From a virus, in IMG/VR virus record IMGVR_UViG_3300019776_000324, positions 126,001 to 190,000 of that record: DNA of 64,000 nucleotides; one strand, written 5' to 3'. The notes below the pieces were generated by a model. It was not told where the DNA came from, did no database searches, and saw nothing but the letters and a program-made list of their open reading frames with translations. Made by a program: the position numbers and the translations under genes. Of this stretch, positions 53,137 to 62,917 are shown in pieces (position 1 is the stretch's first letter; every line of letters starts with the position of its first letter).

Positions 53137-54357
53137 ATGGCAACAGAAAACGAACAACAATTACTAATTGACACATTAAAATTTACACCATGCACCTATA
53201 AGATTAGTATCTGGGGCTACGGTGGCGAAAAGGTTATGGGCACAGTCAGTCAAGAAGTTTGGGACTACTGTATGGAACACCAAGTTGATCTAAGTGATAT
53301 TGCTTGGGATAGCGATGCTGCGGAAGAAATGGATCTTGACCCAGACATGTTGCCATTCCCTCCTGGATCATGGTATGAGTGCGATGATATGGGTCATACT
53401 AATGGTGCAAGTCGTGATAGTGGTACCTTACAGATCGAAGACGAAAACGGTAATGTAGTTTTTGAAAAGTCCTTAGGCGACTGTGATGGATTAGACGGTA
53501 GTCCAAGTTTGAATTGCATTGACGAAGTATGGATTGGCTCACGCAAAAAAGGCGAGATTGTATTTGTTGGATCAAGCAACGAAAAAGGTACTTTCTTTGA
53601 AGCAGACTTAGAACTTACAGCACCCTTTGATATTGAAAAATTAGAGCTATGCTATGAAGATTTTGATGGCGAAGACATTGTTAGTGGGTTAACCTACAAC
53701 GGTGAAGACATTGACAACTGGGGTGGTGGTACAGATGGTAAGAGCAGTGACTTTAACATGGTTCGTTTAATCGACGACGAAGGCAACTTTGAACGCTACG
53801 AACCTGAAGATAAAGATTGGGGACATCCTGAGTATGGCACAAGCCCAGAGTCGTGGGAACGGACTGTAGACTTTGCCTTTGCTAAACACCAGCCTGTGCA
53901 TCCGGGATATTATAATGCGGTATGGAGTAACTTTGGCACCACTTATGGATCATTGTATTGGAATGGTGAAAACTTTGGTGAGTGGGAGTATGGCAAGTTT
54001 ACTGCTATTGCAGGTGTTAAGACATGGTCAGGATATAACTGGGACACAAGTTCGTGGGAGAATCGTCCCAAAGAGCCAGTTGATATTAAATGCGATAATA
54101 AAAAATGTGGCTGGGTAGGTATGGGAGAAGATCGTCGCACAGATGATGACTACACCGATCATTGCCCTGATTGCGATGGCACAGAGTTTACTTGGATTGA
54201 CTATGATCCTAATACCAAAGAAGGCCGTGCTAACCGTGAAAAGTATTGCGAGCCAACTGAAGCAGAAAAAGCAAAGTTTATTGCAGGGCTTGATGCGGCA
54301 TTAGCAGAGCTTGCCGCAGAGTCTGGCATTGAATTTGATAAAGAAGGAACATACTAA
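53137..54357 (+). CDS. Acidic protein with C-terminal zinc ribbon
   Basis: 406 residues, strongly acidic. IKCDNKKCGWVG and HCPDCDGTEF make a two-CxxC-type zinc ribbon at about 325-355. Repeated beta blocks around NWGGGTDGKSSDF and SLYWNGENFGEWEYG. Role unknown; possibly a protein-interaction scaffold. 1-nt overlap with the next gene. Confidence 0.6.
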   Translation: MATENEQQLLIDTLKFTPCTYKISIWGYGGEKVMGTVSQEVWDYCMEHQVDLSDIAWDSDAAEEMDLDPDMLPFPPGSWYECDDMGHTNGASRDSGTLQIEDENGNVVFEKSLGDCDGLDGSPSLNCIDEVWIGSRKKGEIVFVGSSNEKGTFFEADLELTAPFDIEKLELCYEDFDGEDIVSGLTYNGEDIDNWGGGTDGKSSDFNMVRLIDDEGNFERYEPEDKDWGHPEYGTSPESWERTVDFAFAKHQPVHPGYYNAVWSNFGTTYGSLYWNGENFGEWEYGKFTAIAGVKTWSGYNWDTSSWENRPKEPVDIKCDNKKCGWVGMGEDRRTDDDYTDHCPDCDGTEFTWIDYDPNTKEGRANREKYCEPTEAEKAKFIAGLDAALAELAAESGIEFDKEGTY

Positions 54358-54551
54358 TGCAAGCAAAACCAGGAACAGTAGGTGGTTGTGGATGTGGCCG
54401 TAGCCCAACAGGTAAATGTTGTGGCTGGCATGCTCTAACTGAAGATCAGTATCGTGTCAAGAAAGACGAGTATGATCTAGCGCAATACCGAGAACAAGCT
54501 GAAGAACTTTGGTTCTCGGGTGGCTCGTGTACAGGCGGCCGACCTGAGTGA
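54357..54551 (+). CDS. Small Cys/His metal-binding protein (CDGSH- or SEC-C-like)
   Basis: 64 residues. The pattern Cys11-x-Cys13-x2-Ser16 ... Cys21-Cys22-Gly-Trp-His25 resembles the CDGSH [2Fe-2S] motif with Asp replaced by Cys and a loop one residue short; it also resembles the SEC-C zinc motif. The metal is not decided by sequence. ATG overlaps the previous stop. Confidence 0.6.
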   Translation: MQAKPGTVGGCGCGRSPTGKCCGWHALTEDQYRVKKDEYDLAQYREQAEELWFSGGSCTGGRPE

Positions 54552-54654
54552 ATTAAATATCAAAATCGCTATTGTGTTAGCGATATATTATGCTTTAAAC
54601 CTACTAATACTTTGGTTGGTGCATATCTTTACTAAAAAATACGACGACAAATGA
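54520..54654 (+). CDS. Single-helix membrane microprotein, 44 residues
   Basis: GTG start inside the previous gene, ending in an ATGA overlap with the next. One hydrophobic segment (IAIVLAIYYALNLLILWLV) and a charged tail (KKYDDK). The start is uncertain; the overlap supports it. Confidence 0.45.
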   Translation: MARVQAADLSELNIKIAIVLAIYYALNLLILWLVHIFTKKYDDK

Positions 54655-54875
54655 ATCCAATCACACTACTTACAAATGGCCTTAATGATTTATGGTTCTG
54701 GACCTATGGCATTATCGCTGGTTGGGGATTGACTTTTACTTTAGTTGTTGTAGCACTGACATTGTTATTGGTAAGAACAATTAACCTACAACGCCGTATA
54801 GATCGATTAGAAAGTCGTTTAGTACACGCCGAAAGAGATTATAACCTGTCTATTTCTCAAAACAAATACAAATAA
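54651..54875 (+). CDS. Membrane-anchored coiled-coil protein
   Basis: 74 residues: one or two hydrophobic helices (WFWTYGIIAGWGLTFTLVVV) then a coiled coil (RRIDRLESRLVHAERDY). Part of a membrane-gene group; could join the following large membrane protein. Confidence 0.6.
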   Translation: MNPITLLTNGLNDLWFWTYGIIAGWGLTFTLVVVALTLLLVRTINLQRRIDRLESRLVHAERDYNLSISQNKYK

Positions 54876-54878
54876 ATA
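54871..54878 (+). promoter_or_regulatory. Late promoter AATAAATA
   Basis: Ends 7 nt before ATG 54886, predicting a near-leaderless transcript. Confidence 0.5.
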
Positions 54879-54885
54879 TTAAGTT

Positions 54886-56415
54886 ATGATATTTGGATAC
54901 TTTACATTATTTGTGGCCTTGTTAATCGAGGTAGTTGGTGCTTACTATAGTATCACTGGACTTGCGGCGATCTTCTCTGGAGCAGTAGTTCCAATTTTGA
55001 TCATGGGCGGTAGCTTAGAGCTAGGCAAAGTCACAGCGGCAGTATGGTTAAAGAACAACTGGCATCGTGCTAGTGCTCAATTTAAACTATATCTATTGCC
55101 AGCAGTAGTAATGTTGATGTTTATTACAAGTATGGGTATCTTTGGATTCCTTTCAAAGGCACACAATGATCAAAACTTGGTAAGTGGTGATGTACAAAGC
55201 AAGATTGCCATTTACGATGAAAAAATTAAGATACAAAAAGACAACATTGAATCTGCTCGTCGTACATTACAACAAATGGATGCCGCAGTTGACCAAACCA
55301 TGGCTCGAAGCACCAACGAACAAGGTGCAGACAAAGCTACAGCAATTCGTCGCAGTCAGTCCAAAGAGCGTGGTAACTTACAAAAAGAAATTGCCACAGC
55401 ACAATCTGAAATTGTCAAGTTAAACGATCTTCGCGCTCCTATTGCCGCAGAAGTGCGCAAGGTAGAAGCAGAAGTTGGTCCTATTAAGTATATTGCTAAA
55501 ATGATCTACGGCGATAATCCTGATGCTAACATACTAGAAAAAGCAGTGGTATGGGTTATTATTATGATTGTTGCTGTATTTGATCCGTTGGCACTTGTAT
55601 TAATTTTAGCTGCACAACAAAGTATTCGTTGGGCCCGAGGTGAAGATGATCCAGACCCTACTCCACGCAAAACTTTGACCCGCGGTGAATATATAAAACA
55701 ACTTCGTGGGAAGTTTATCAAAAAACCTCAACAAGAATATGATCAGTCTGACAATCTTGAACCTGTAGTAAACGAAGTAGAAATTCCTGATGAATATTTC
55801 AATGAATCGGCTACTCAAGAAGATAAGAAATATAAGATACTATCTAGTCTAGACAGTATGTGGTCAAGCGCCAAGCGTTTGGTTAAAAAAGACACCGAAG
55901 CCGAACATGCTCCTATTGAAGAATTAATTATAGATGATCCTCTACCTGCCGACGAGCTTATAAGCATAGAAGAAAAAGAAGCTCGCCGTCGCTGGAAAGA
56001 AGCCAACCCAGAAGATACAATCAAACATCAAAAACGATTGTTAAGCATTGGTGCTATTTCAGACTTACCGTGGAATGATAAAAAATATTGGCCATCGTTG
56101 GGTCTCGAAGCTGACAATGCGCCGGATAGACTTGCTGGCGAAGTTAAAGGCTTTGGCACACAGTTCCCAGCAAAGCCATCTAAGAGTGATATGTTTTTGC
56201 GTGTGGATCAATTGCCAAGTAGATTATACAAATTTAACGGAAATCATTGGATTGAAGTAGACAAGACATTAAGTGATCAATATGCATACGACGAAGCATA
56301 CATCGATCACCTCATTGAAAAAATTAGTACTGGCGAATTTGATCTTGACTTGTTAAGCGAAGCTGAACGAGCTAGTATTGAACAACGCTTAAACGATACT
56401 CAAACAAAGGCATAA
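54886..56415 (+). CDS. Large membrane protein with coiled coil
   Basis: 509 residues. Hydrophobic helices at about 2-20, 25-45, 68-90 and 222-245. Between the third and fourth lies a long coiled coil (about 100-200) which, with an even crossing, sits on one side of the membrane. The C-terminal 260 residues are soluble and acidic. Not a recognised holin or transporter. Possibly a host-envelope remodelling protein; unknown. Confidence 0.6.
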   Translation: MIFGYFTLFVALLIEVVGAYYSITGLAAIFSGAVVPILIMGGSLELGKVTAAVWLKNNWHRASAQFKLYLLPAVVMLMFITSMGIFGFLSKAHNDQNLVSGDVQSKIAIYDEKIKIQKDNIESARRTLQQMDAAVDQTMARSTNEQGADKATAIRRSQSKERGNLQKEIATAQSEIVKLNDLRAPIAAEVRKVEAEVGPIKYIAKMIYGDNPDANILEKAVVWVIIMIVAVFDPLALVLILAAQQSIRWARGEDDPDPTPRKTLTRGEYIKQLRGKFIKKPQQEYDQSDNLEPVVNEVEIPDEYFNESATQEDKKYKILSSLDSMWSSAKRLVKKDTEAEHAPIEELIIDDPLPADELISIEEKEARRRWKEANPEDTIKHQKRLLSIGAISDLPWNDKKYWPSLGLEADNAPDRLAGEVKGFGTQFPAKPSKSDMFLRVDQLPSRLYKFNGNHWIEVDKTLSDQYAYDEAYIDHLIEKISTGEFDLDLLSEAERASIEQRLNDTQTKA

Positions 56416-56416
56416 C

Positions 56417-57613
56417 ATGTCAGAAGCACTAACTCACTGTAGTTTTTGTGACAAGCATAGAAACCAGCTTGGCAAGTTGATTGTTAGCCACAAGGTTGCT
56501 ATCTGTAACGAATGCATTGATCTGTGTAGCAACCTGTTAAAAGACACAGCAAAAACAACAAACACTACTAAAAAATCTGTACCAGATCCTAGAGACATCA
56601 GAGATTATCTCGATGAGCGAGTGATAGGTCAAGACCGTGCTAAGATCATTTTGTCGGTGGCCATTGCTAATCACTATAAACGCATTAACAATTTAAACTC
56701 TGGGCACAACATTGACAAAGGCAATATTTTAATGATAGGGCCAACTGGCACAGGTAAAACATTGTTGGCTCGTAGTGTAGCAGAATACTTAGATGTGCCA
56801 TTTGTAGTAGCAGATGCAACCACATTAACTGAAGCTGGATATGTAGGAGACGATGTTGAAAGTTTAATTGCTAGATTGTACACAGCCGCTGATAACGATA
56901 TTGAACGCTGTCAGCGTGGTATTATATTCCTCGATGAAATAGATAAAATCAGTCGTAAAAGCGAAAGCTCAACAGTAAGCAAGGATGTGTCTGGTGAAGG
57001 AGTTCAACAGGCATTGCTTAAATTAATTGAAGGAACTAAGTGTAAGATTATACCACAAGGATCAAGAAAACAATCAACTAGTGATGGTATAGAAATTGAC
57101 ACCACTAATATACTGTTTGTGGCTGGCGGTGCTTTTGTTGGCCTGGAAAACATTGTTAAAAACAGAGTGCAAGGTACAAGTATAGGATTCAATGCTCAAG
57201 TTGGCGCTGAAAATGTTGATCTAGCAGAAGTAACTCCCGACGACTTGGTACGCTATGGATTGATTCCAGAATTTGTTGGTCGATTCAGCAGTTATGTAAG
57301 TTTACACAGTTTGACCAAGGAGCAACTGGTACAGATCTTAACTGAAGTTAAGAATAACTTTGTTGGTCAATACAAATGGTTGTTTGATCAAGACGGTGTA
57401 GAACTAGCATTTGATCCAGCTAGTTTAGAACTAATAGCAGATCGCACACTGCAAACCAAGACCGGTGCTCGTGGCCTACACACTGAATTAGAGCGTATAT
57501 TGATGCCTCATATGTTTGATTTACCTAGATACAAAAAGAACAACATTTTACAGTTGACAATCAATAAAACCCAGGTAAATACTCCTATGACACTATTGCA
57601 GGAAAATCAATGA
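56417..57613 (+). CDS. clpX: ClpX unfoldase
   Basis: 398 residues. Zinc domain Cys8/11/30/33. Walker A GPTGTGKT (108-115), pore loop GYVG (141-144), Walker B FLDEID. The ClpP-docking IGF tripeptide is kept (256-258), though its loop is shorter than in E. coli. The RKH substrate loop reads RKQ (217-219). No ClpP gene is in the window, so it may dock on host ClpP and redirect proteolysis. ATGA overlap with bS21. Confidence 0.95.
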   Translation: MSEALTHCSFCDKHRNQLGKLIVSHKVAICNECIDLCSNLLKDTAKTTNTTKKSVPDPRDIRDYLDERVIGQDRAKIILSVAIANHYKRINNLNSGHNIDKGNILMIGPTGTGKTLLARSVAEYLDVPFVVADATTLTEAGYVGDDVESLIARLYTAADNDIERCQRGIIFLDEIDKISRKSESSTVSKDVSGEGVQQALLKLIEGTKCKIIPQGSRKQSTSDGIEIDTTNILFVAGGAFVGLENIVKNRVQGTSIGFNAQVGAENVDLAEVTPDDLVRYGLIPEFVGRFSSYVSLHSLTKEQLVQILTEVKNNFVGQYKWLFDQDGVELAFDPASLELIADRTLQTKTGARGLHTELERILMPHMFDLPRYKKNNILQLTINKTQVNTPMTLLQENQ

Positions 57614-57831
57614 AACATTACGGAAAAGTAGTTATCGTCAAGGACGGTAATGTAGAAAAAGCTCTCCGTAAATTCAAGAAAAAAGTCCAGGAATCTGGAT
57701 TACTTGATGACCTCCGTGCCCGCGAGACTTACGAAAAACCAACCACTGAGCGTAAGCGTAAAAAAGGCGCTGCCAAAGCCCGTTTAAGAAAACAAATCCG
57801 CGGTCAACAACTTCCAAAAAAACTTTACTAA
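57610..57831 (+). CDS. rpsU: Ribosomal protein bS21 homologue
   Basis: 73 residues. [18 protein letters not shown] and the signature [15 protein letters not shown] followed by a basic helix are bS21; the C-terminus ends KLY like bacterial S21 (RLY), the end that sits near the anti-Shine-Dalgarno region. It could replace host bS21 on 30S subunits and bias initiation. Overlaps clpX by ATGA. Confidence 0.93.
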   Translation: MKHYGKVVIVKDGNVEKALRKFKKKVQESGLLDDLRARETYEKPTTERKRKKGAAKARLRKQIRGQQLPKKLY

Positions 57832-58071
57832 GTGTTTATAGAATTTAAAACACCAGCGGAAAATCCGCAGTTTCTTGCAGGCCACATTTTAAAGATGGTT
57901 GAAACAGAAATCAAGTCTTGGGCCGAAACAAACGAGATTCCTTATACCTGTAAATACTACAAGAATACTTTTAGAGTAGCATTCAACGACGACAAACACT
58001 ATATCGTTTTCCGTTTGACCTGGACAGATTTACCCTATACTGAACATAAAATAATTGACAGAACTTGGTAA
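57832..58071 (+). CDS. Hypothetical protein
   Basis: 79 residues from a GTG directly after the bS21 stop. MFIEFKTPAENPQFLAGHIL and YTCKYYKNTFRVAF; small alpha/beta. Probably co-translated with bS21; unknown role. Confidence 0.6.
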   Translation: MFIEFKTPAENPQFLAGHILKMVETEIKSWAETNEIPYTCKYYKNTFRVAFNDDKHYIVFRLTWTDLPYTEHKIIDRTW

Positions 58072-58077
58072 AACTGT

Positions 58078-58085
58078 TATAAATA
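58078..58085 (+). promoter_or_regulatory. Late promoter TATAAATA
   Basis: Exact consensus upstream of groES; a stem-loop begins 5 nt downstream at the predicted +1. Confidence 0.7.
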
Positions 58086-58090
58086 AATTT

Positions 58091-58111
58091 GTAGATGCCA
58101 ATTGGGTCTAC
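58091..58111 (+). other. 5' stem-loop of the late groES transcript
   Basis: GTAGA pairs with TCTAC, inner CC with GG around AATT. Positioned at the predicted transcript start. Confidence 0.5.
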
Positions 58112-58144
58112 TTTATTACTTGCTTATTTTTAAGGAGAAATTAC

Positions 58145-58171
58145 ATGTCAAAGCATACCTATCTGACCTAG
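58145..58171 (+). CDS. 8-codon micro-ORF (possible leader peptide or gene remnant)
   Basis: AAGGAGAAATTAC precedes ATG and eight codons (MSKHTYLT) ending TAG. The ribosome site is as good as those of the chaperonin genes. It may be a leader peptide or the remnant of a deleted gene. No other gene lies between 58072 and 58283. Confidence 0.3.
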   Translation: MSKHTYLT

Positions 58172-58212
58172 CGTCAACTCCCAAAAATTTAATCATCTTT
58201 ACAACATAACTG

Positions 58213-58241
58213 TTGACACGGCTACCTATCTGTGTTACAAT
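58213..58241 (+). promoter_or_regulatory. Early promoter TTGACA-N17-TACAAT for groESL
   Basis: Consensus -35 and good -10. Gives early expression in addition to the late promoter at 58078. Confidence 0.75.
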
Positions 58242-58283
58242 AGTATGTTGTGGTAACATCATTTATATTTTAAAGGAGTTATA

Positions 58284-60210
<1,927 letters not shown>

Positions 60211-60226
60211 TTAGTAGTTAATTTGT

Positions 60227-60234
60227 AATAAATA
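60227..60234 (+). promoter_or_regulatory. Late promoter AATAAATA
   Basis: Upstream of hsp20, directly followed by a strong stem-loop. Confidence 0.6.
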
Positions 60235-60236
60235 TT

Positions 60237-60266
60237 ACTGTGGGTGCCGATGGTCGGGCCCACAGT
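60237..60266 (+). other. Long stem-loop in the groEL-hsp20 spacer
   Basis: ACTGTGGG/CCCACAGT outer stem (8 bp) and CCGA/TCGG inner stem with TGG loop. No T-run follows, so it fits a 5'-end stabiliser of the late hsp20 mRNA or a 3' end for groEL. Confidence 0.6.
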
Positions 60267-60298
60267 ATTATGTCACTTGCTTAATAAAGGAGAAAACA

Positions 60299-60742
60299 AT
60301 GACAAGACTTACAACTCTGGACCTCAGTCCATTCTATCGCAACTCAATCGGTGTAGACAAATTATTTGATCGTTTGCTTGGTCAAATTGATGCTGGCGGA
60401 ACTACACAGAACTATCCACCATACAATATTGTAAAAACTGGCGACAACACCTACGAGATTCAAGTAGCTGTTGCTGGCTTTACGCAGGGTGAAGTTACTG
60501 TAAATGTTAACGAAGGTAATTTGATTATCACTGGTGAGAAATTATCTAAAGAATTGCCAGAAGGTCATGTGTATGAGCATCAGGGCATCAGCGCCCGTCG
60601 TTTTATGCACACATTTACCTTGGCTGACTATGTAGAAGTAACTAGCGCACTAAGCAAGGACGGTATTCTTACTGTCAAGCTAGAACGCCAAGTTCCTGAA
60701 GCAATGAAGCCTAAAACTATTGCGATATCATACGAATCGTAA
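60299..60742 (+). CDS. Small heat-shock protein Hsp20/IbpA
   Basis: 147 residues. Alpha-crystallin domain (YEIQVAVAGFTQGEVTV ... LIITGEK) and GILTVKL; an IxI-like C-terminal KTIAIS. AAAGGAG. An Hsp20 gene is widespread in aquatic T4-like phages. Late promoter upstream; likely protects virion proteins or host factors from aggregation. Confidence 0.93.
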   Translation: MTRLTTLDLSPFYRNSIGVDKLFDRLLGQIDAGGTTQNYPPYNIVKTGDNTYEIQVAVAGFTQGEVTVNVNEGNLIITGEKLSKELPEGHVYEHQGISARRFMHTFTLADYVEVTSALSKDGILTVKLERQVPEAMKPKTIAISYES

Positions 60743-60750
60743 TATAATAT

Positions 60751-60758
60751 AGTAAATA
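60751..60758 (+). promoter_or_regulatory. Late promoter AGTAAATA
   Basis: Late core upstream of clpS, again followed at once by a stem-loop. Confidence 0.5.
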
Positions 60759-60759
60759 C

Positions 60760-60784
60760 AGTGGAGGGCATACTGCTCTCCACT
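60760..60784 (+). other. 5' stem-loop upstream of clpS
   Basis: AGTGGAG/CTCCACT outer stem and GCA/TGC inner stem around TAC, with single-base bulges. Same architecture and placement as the hsp20 stem-loop. Confidence 0.6.
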
Positions 60785-60804
60785 ATAATAACAAAGGAAC
60801 TTGT

Positions 60805-61113
60805 ATGTCACAAGCTGGAACAGTTACAAAAATAGAAGTTAATCAAATTCTTAAAGAACCTCCAATGTTTAAGGTGATCTATCTTAACGATAATCAAACC
60901 AGTATGGAATTTGTAATTGAAACTCTATTAGACTTTTTTAATTATACTCCAGACACCGCAGTAAAAATTACCCAAGATATCCACGAACAAGGATCAGCAG
61001 TGGTAGCAGTATTGCCATATGAAGTTGCTGAACAAAAAGGCATCGAAGTAACAGTAAGTGCCCGCAGTCAAAATTATCCACTACAAGTTAAACTAGAGCC
61101 AGAATCGGCTTAA
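60805..61113 (+). CDS. clpS: ClpS adaptor homologue
   Basis: 102 residues. YLNDNQTSMEFVIETL aligns with the E. coli NDDYTPMEFV site: the second acidic residue is Asn here. His of DIHEQG (E. coli His66) is kept, and AVLPYEVAEQKG matches the core. ClpS normally hands N-degron substrates to ClpA; the phage carries ClpX, not ClpA. It may redirect host ClpAP. Confidence 0.88.
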   Translation: MSQAGTVTKIEVNQILKEPPMFKVIYLNDNQTSMEFVIETLLDFFNYTPDTAVKITQDIHEQGSAVVAVLPYEVAEQKGIEVTVSARSQNYPLQVKLEPESA

Positions 61114-61234
61114 CAGAACAGTCCGGTCAAGCCTATGGGGTAGGAATACCTTATGCTCACTTTGATATAGCTAGAATTTACTAGTGAACTCTCGGGACGC
61201 CGAGTGCTACGGGCATCATGAGGGCGATAAGCCT
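61114..61234 (+). ncRNA. Structured spacer, possible ncRNA or bidirectional terminator
   Basis: A convergent gap between clpS and the metallophosphoesterase gene with several hairpins. TATGGGGTA-GGAA-TACCTTATG (61134-61155, 9 bp including G-U pairs) is followed by CTAG/CTAG, CTCGG-GACG-CCGAG and GGC-GATAA-GCC stems. No T-run is present. Local GC is higher than around it. No known RNA family recognised. Confidence 0.35.
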
Positions 61235-62020
61235 TCACCTAATTTCAATACGCTTGGGATAATACGCCAGTTGAGAATACTCAGTGTCCCCACGACCTCG
61301 GCAGTTGTTTGTAAATCTAACTCCTGCAAAGTCACGGTCAACACTTTTATGATAGTGCCCAAAGCACCAAGTTTTAATTTTGTTTTCAGTATCTTCATCC
61401 AGCACTGACAACAAATGTCGATTGCCCATGCAATTAAATCTCCAGGTATCAACTAGTTCTAAATCATGATCTATAATCCATGATGCTGGCAGAGTATGAG
61501 TTACAATTATTATTGAATGTACATCTGGATGTGTTTGTAATCTAGCAACACTATTAATTAAATATACAGCATCATGATAAGCCACACCATTTATATTATT
61601 TGCTGCGGATAGAGTAATGTCATTCCTTTGTTGATACCATTCGATGGTTTGCGCAACTTCGATATTTGGATCAAAATCATAACACCACCATCCATTTGTG
61701 GCCAAGATAGCAACGCCATTGACAATAACTACATTGTCTTGCATGTAAACAACATTTGGAATATTACTAACTTGCTGAACTAACTCTTGATAGCTTGCTC
61801 CAAGATCTTCTAAAGTATAACGATGCTCATCGTTGCCATCAATATAAAATACAGCGGCATAGCATTGTCCTAAATGAGTTAGTACATCAACAAGAACACT
61901 GCGGTCTCTACACACATCTCCGGCCACGACACAATATGGGCTGGTAGCTTGTCCAGTCCAGTCGAACTCATCCCAGGTTTCGATGTGTAGGTCAGAAATT
62001 AAATCAAAGGCAAAAGTCAT
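61235..62020 (-). CDS. Metallophosphoesterase
   Basis: 261 residues. Motifs in order: SDLHIE (Asp10, His12), GDV (Asp35), GNDEH (63-66, canonical GNHE with an Asp), THTLP, and GHYH. This is the calcineurin-like dimetal site for phosphomonoester or diester hydrolysis. The substrate may be nucleotides, RNA or a glycan phosphate. Late TAAATA element upstream on the minus strand. Confidence 0.85.
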   Translation of the reverse strand: MTFAFDLISDLHIETWDEFDWTGQATSPYCVVAGDVCRDRSVLVDVLTHLGQCYAAVFYIDGNDEHRYTLEDLGASYQELVQQVSNIPNVVYMQDNVVIVNGVAILATNGWWCYDFDPNIEVAQTIEWYQQRNDITLSAANNINGVAYHDAVYLINSVARLQTHPDVHSIIIVTHTLPASWIIDHDLELVDTWRFNCMGNRHLLSVLDEDTENKIKTWCFGHYHKSVDRDFAGVRFTNNCRGRGDTEYSQLAYYPKRIEIR

Positions 62021-62026
62021 GATAAC

Positions 62027-62032
62027 TATTTA
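62027..62032 (-). promoter_or_regulatory. Late promoter core TAAATA (minus strand)
   Basis: TGTAAATA on the minus strand ends 6 nt before ATG 62020. Predicted +1 is at or next to the ATG. Confidence 0.55.
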
Positions 62033-62045
62033 CAGGAGATTGACA

Positions 62046-62399
62046 ATGAACATAATTTTTGGTGACAATATAGCAGCACTTGAAGACAAGTACACAGTAT
62101 TAGAGTTAGATACCTTTCGTATCGGATCAGATGGTCCAGTTAATACTGCTTATTGTGTTTTGGAACTTATTCCCCTTGAAGAAATGGCTCTAGCTGAAAG
62201 TATGGTAGATTTACATCATAATCTTATGCAGGAGTACAAGAAGCGCAATTGGAACTATTGCGAGCAAGCCATGGAACAACTTATGGGCAAATGGAACGGC
62301 GAACTGGATACTTTTTATCAAGAACTAGAAAAACGCATCGGCAAGCTAAAAACCCTGGAGTTAACCAACGAATGGTCTCCTATAATTGAAAAAGTCTAA
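62046..62399 (+). CDS. Conserved hypothetical protein
   Basis: 117 residues from ATG 62046 with a CAGGAGA site. MNIIFGDNIAALEDKYTVLELDTF; a pattern I recall from aquatic T4-like genomes without a function. C-terminal half is helical. Confidence 0.65.
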   Translation: MNIIFGDNIAALEDKYTVLELDTFRIGSDGPVNTAYCVLELIPLEEMALAESMVDLHHNLMQEYKKRNWNYCEQAMEQLMGKWNGELDTFYQELEKRIGKLKTLELTNEWSPIIEKV

Positions 62400-62439
62400 A
62401 AACCCTTAGTAATACCACTTAATTTCTTGCTCTAGATCC

Positions 62440-62447
62440 TATAAATA
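62440..62447 (+). promoter_or_regulatory. Late promoter TATAAATA for the curli operon
   Basis: Exact consensus 17 nt before csgF, with TAGGAGCGAGAG as ribosome site. Confidence 0.75.
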
Positions 62448-62464
62448 TCAATAGGAGCGAGAGT

Positions 62465-62917
62465 ATGATAATAATAATAAGATTTACTCTGCTATGTATA
62501 ATTGCGATCTCCTTACAAGCCGTCGCAGTGTCAGCAGAACTGATTCATCAGTTTAACAGCCCCGCCTTCAGCGGAATTGGCTGGTCCAGTCATGTGCTAA
62601 CCATTGAGCAGATGGAAGCCGCACGGGCTCAAAAAATCAAAGACGAAAACAAGGCTGCGCAAGATAAAGCTGAGCGCGACGCTAAAAACACTAACTTGGC
62701 TAAGTTTTTAGTCAATGTGGAAAGTCGTATCTATGCACAATTATCCAAGCAACTAGCAGATGCCATGTTCAGTGATGGCGGAAATAGTGGTAACATGGAC
62801 TTTCAAGGTACAAATATCAATTGGGTTAAAACCGCAACTGATGTTACATTAACAATTACGGAAGCTGGCGGCGGTGTAACGCAGATAACAGTTCCGTTGG
62901 CGAGCTTTGCATTCTAA
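62465..62917 (+). CDS. csgF: CsgF-like curli assembly factor
   Basis: 150 residues with a signal peptide ending VAVSA. LIHQFNSPAFSGIGW near the mature N-terminus matches the CsgF segment that inserts in the CsgG pore. An Ala/Lys-rich helix and a C-terminal beta region (TDVTLTITEAGGGVTQITVPL) follow. CsgF is surface-exposed and couples secretion to nucleation. 1-nt overlap with csgG. Confidence 0.88.
   Translation: MIIIIRFTLLCIIAISLQAVAVSAELIHQFNSPAFSGIGWSSHVLTIEQMEAARAQKIKDENKAAQDKAERDAKNTNLAKFLVNVESRIYAQLSKQLADAMFSDGGNSGNMDFQGTNINWVKTATDVTLTITEAGGGVTQITVPLASFAF

Noticed and set aside
58173-58217. GTCAAC/GTTGAC inverted repeat as an operator or CIRCE element
   Set aside because: Arms are only 6 nt with a 33-nt gap and do not match the CIRCE consensus.
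61190-61240. Self-cleaving ribozyme in the clpS spacer
   Set aside because: The hammerhead core elements are not present in the right order.
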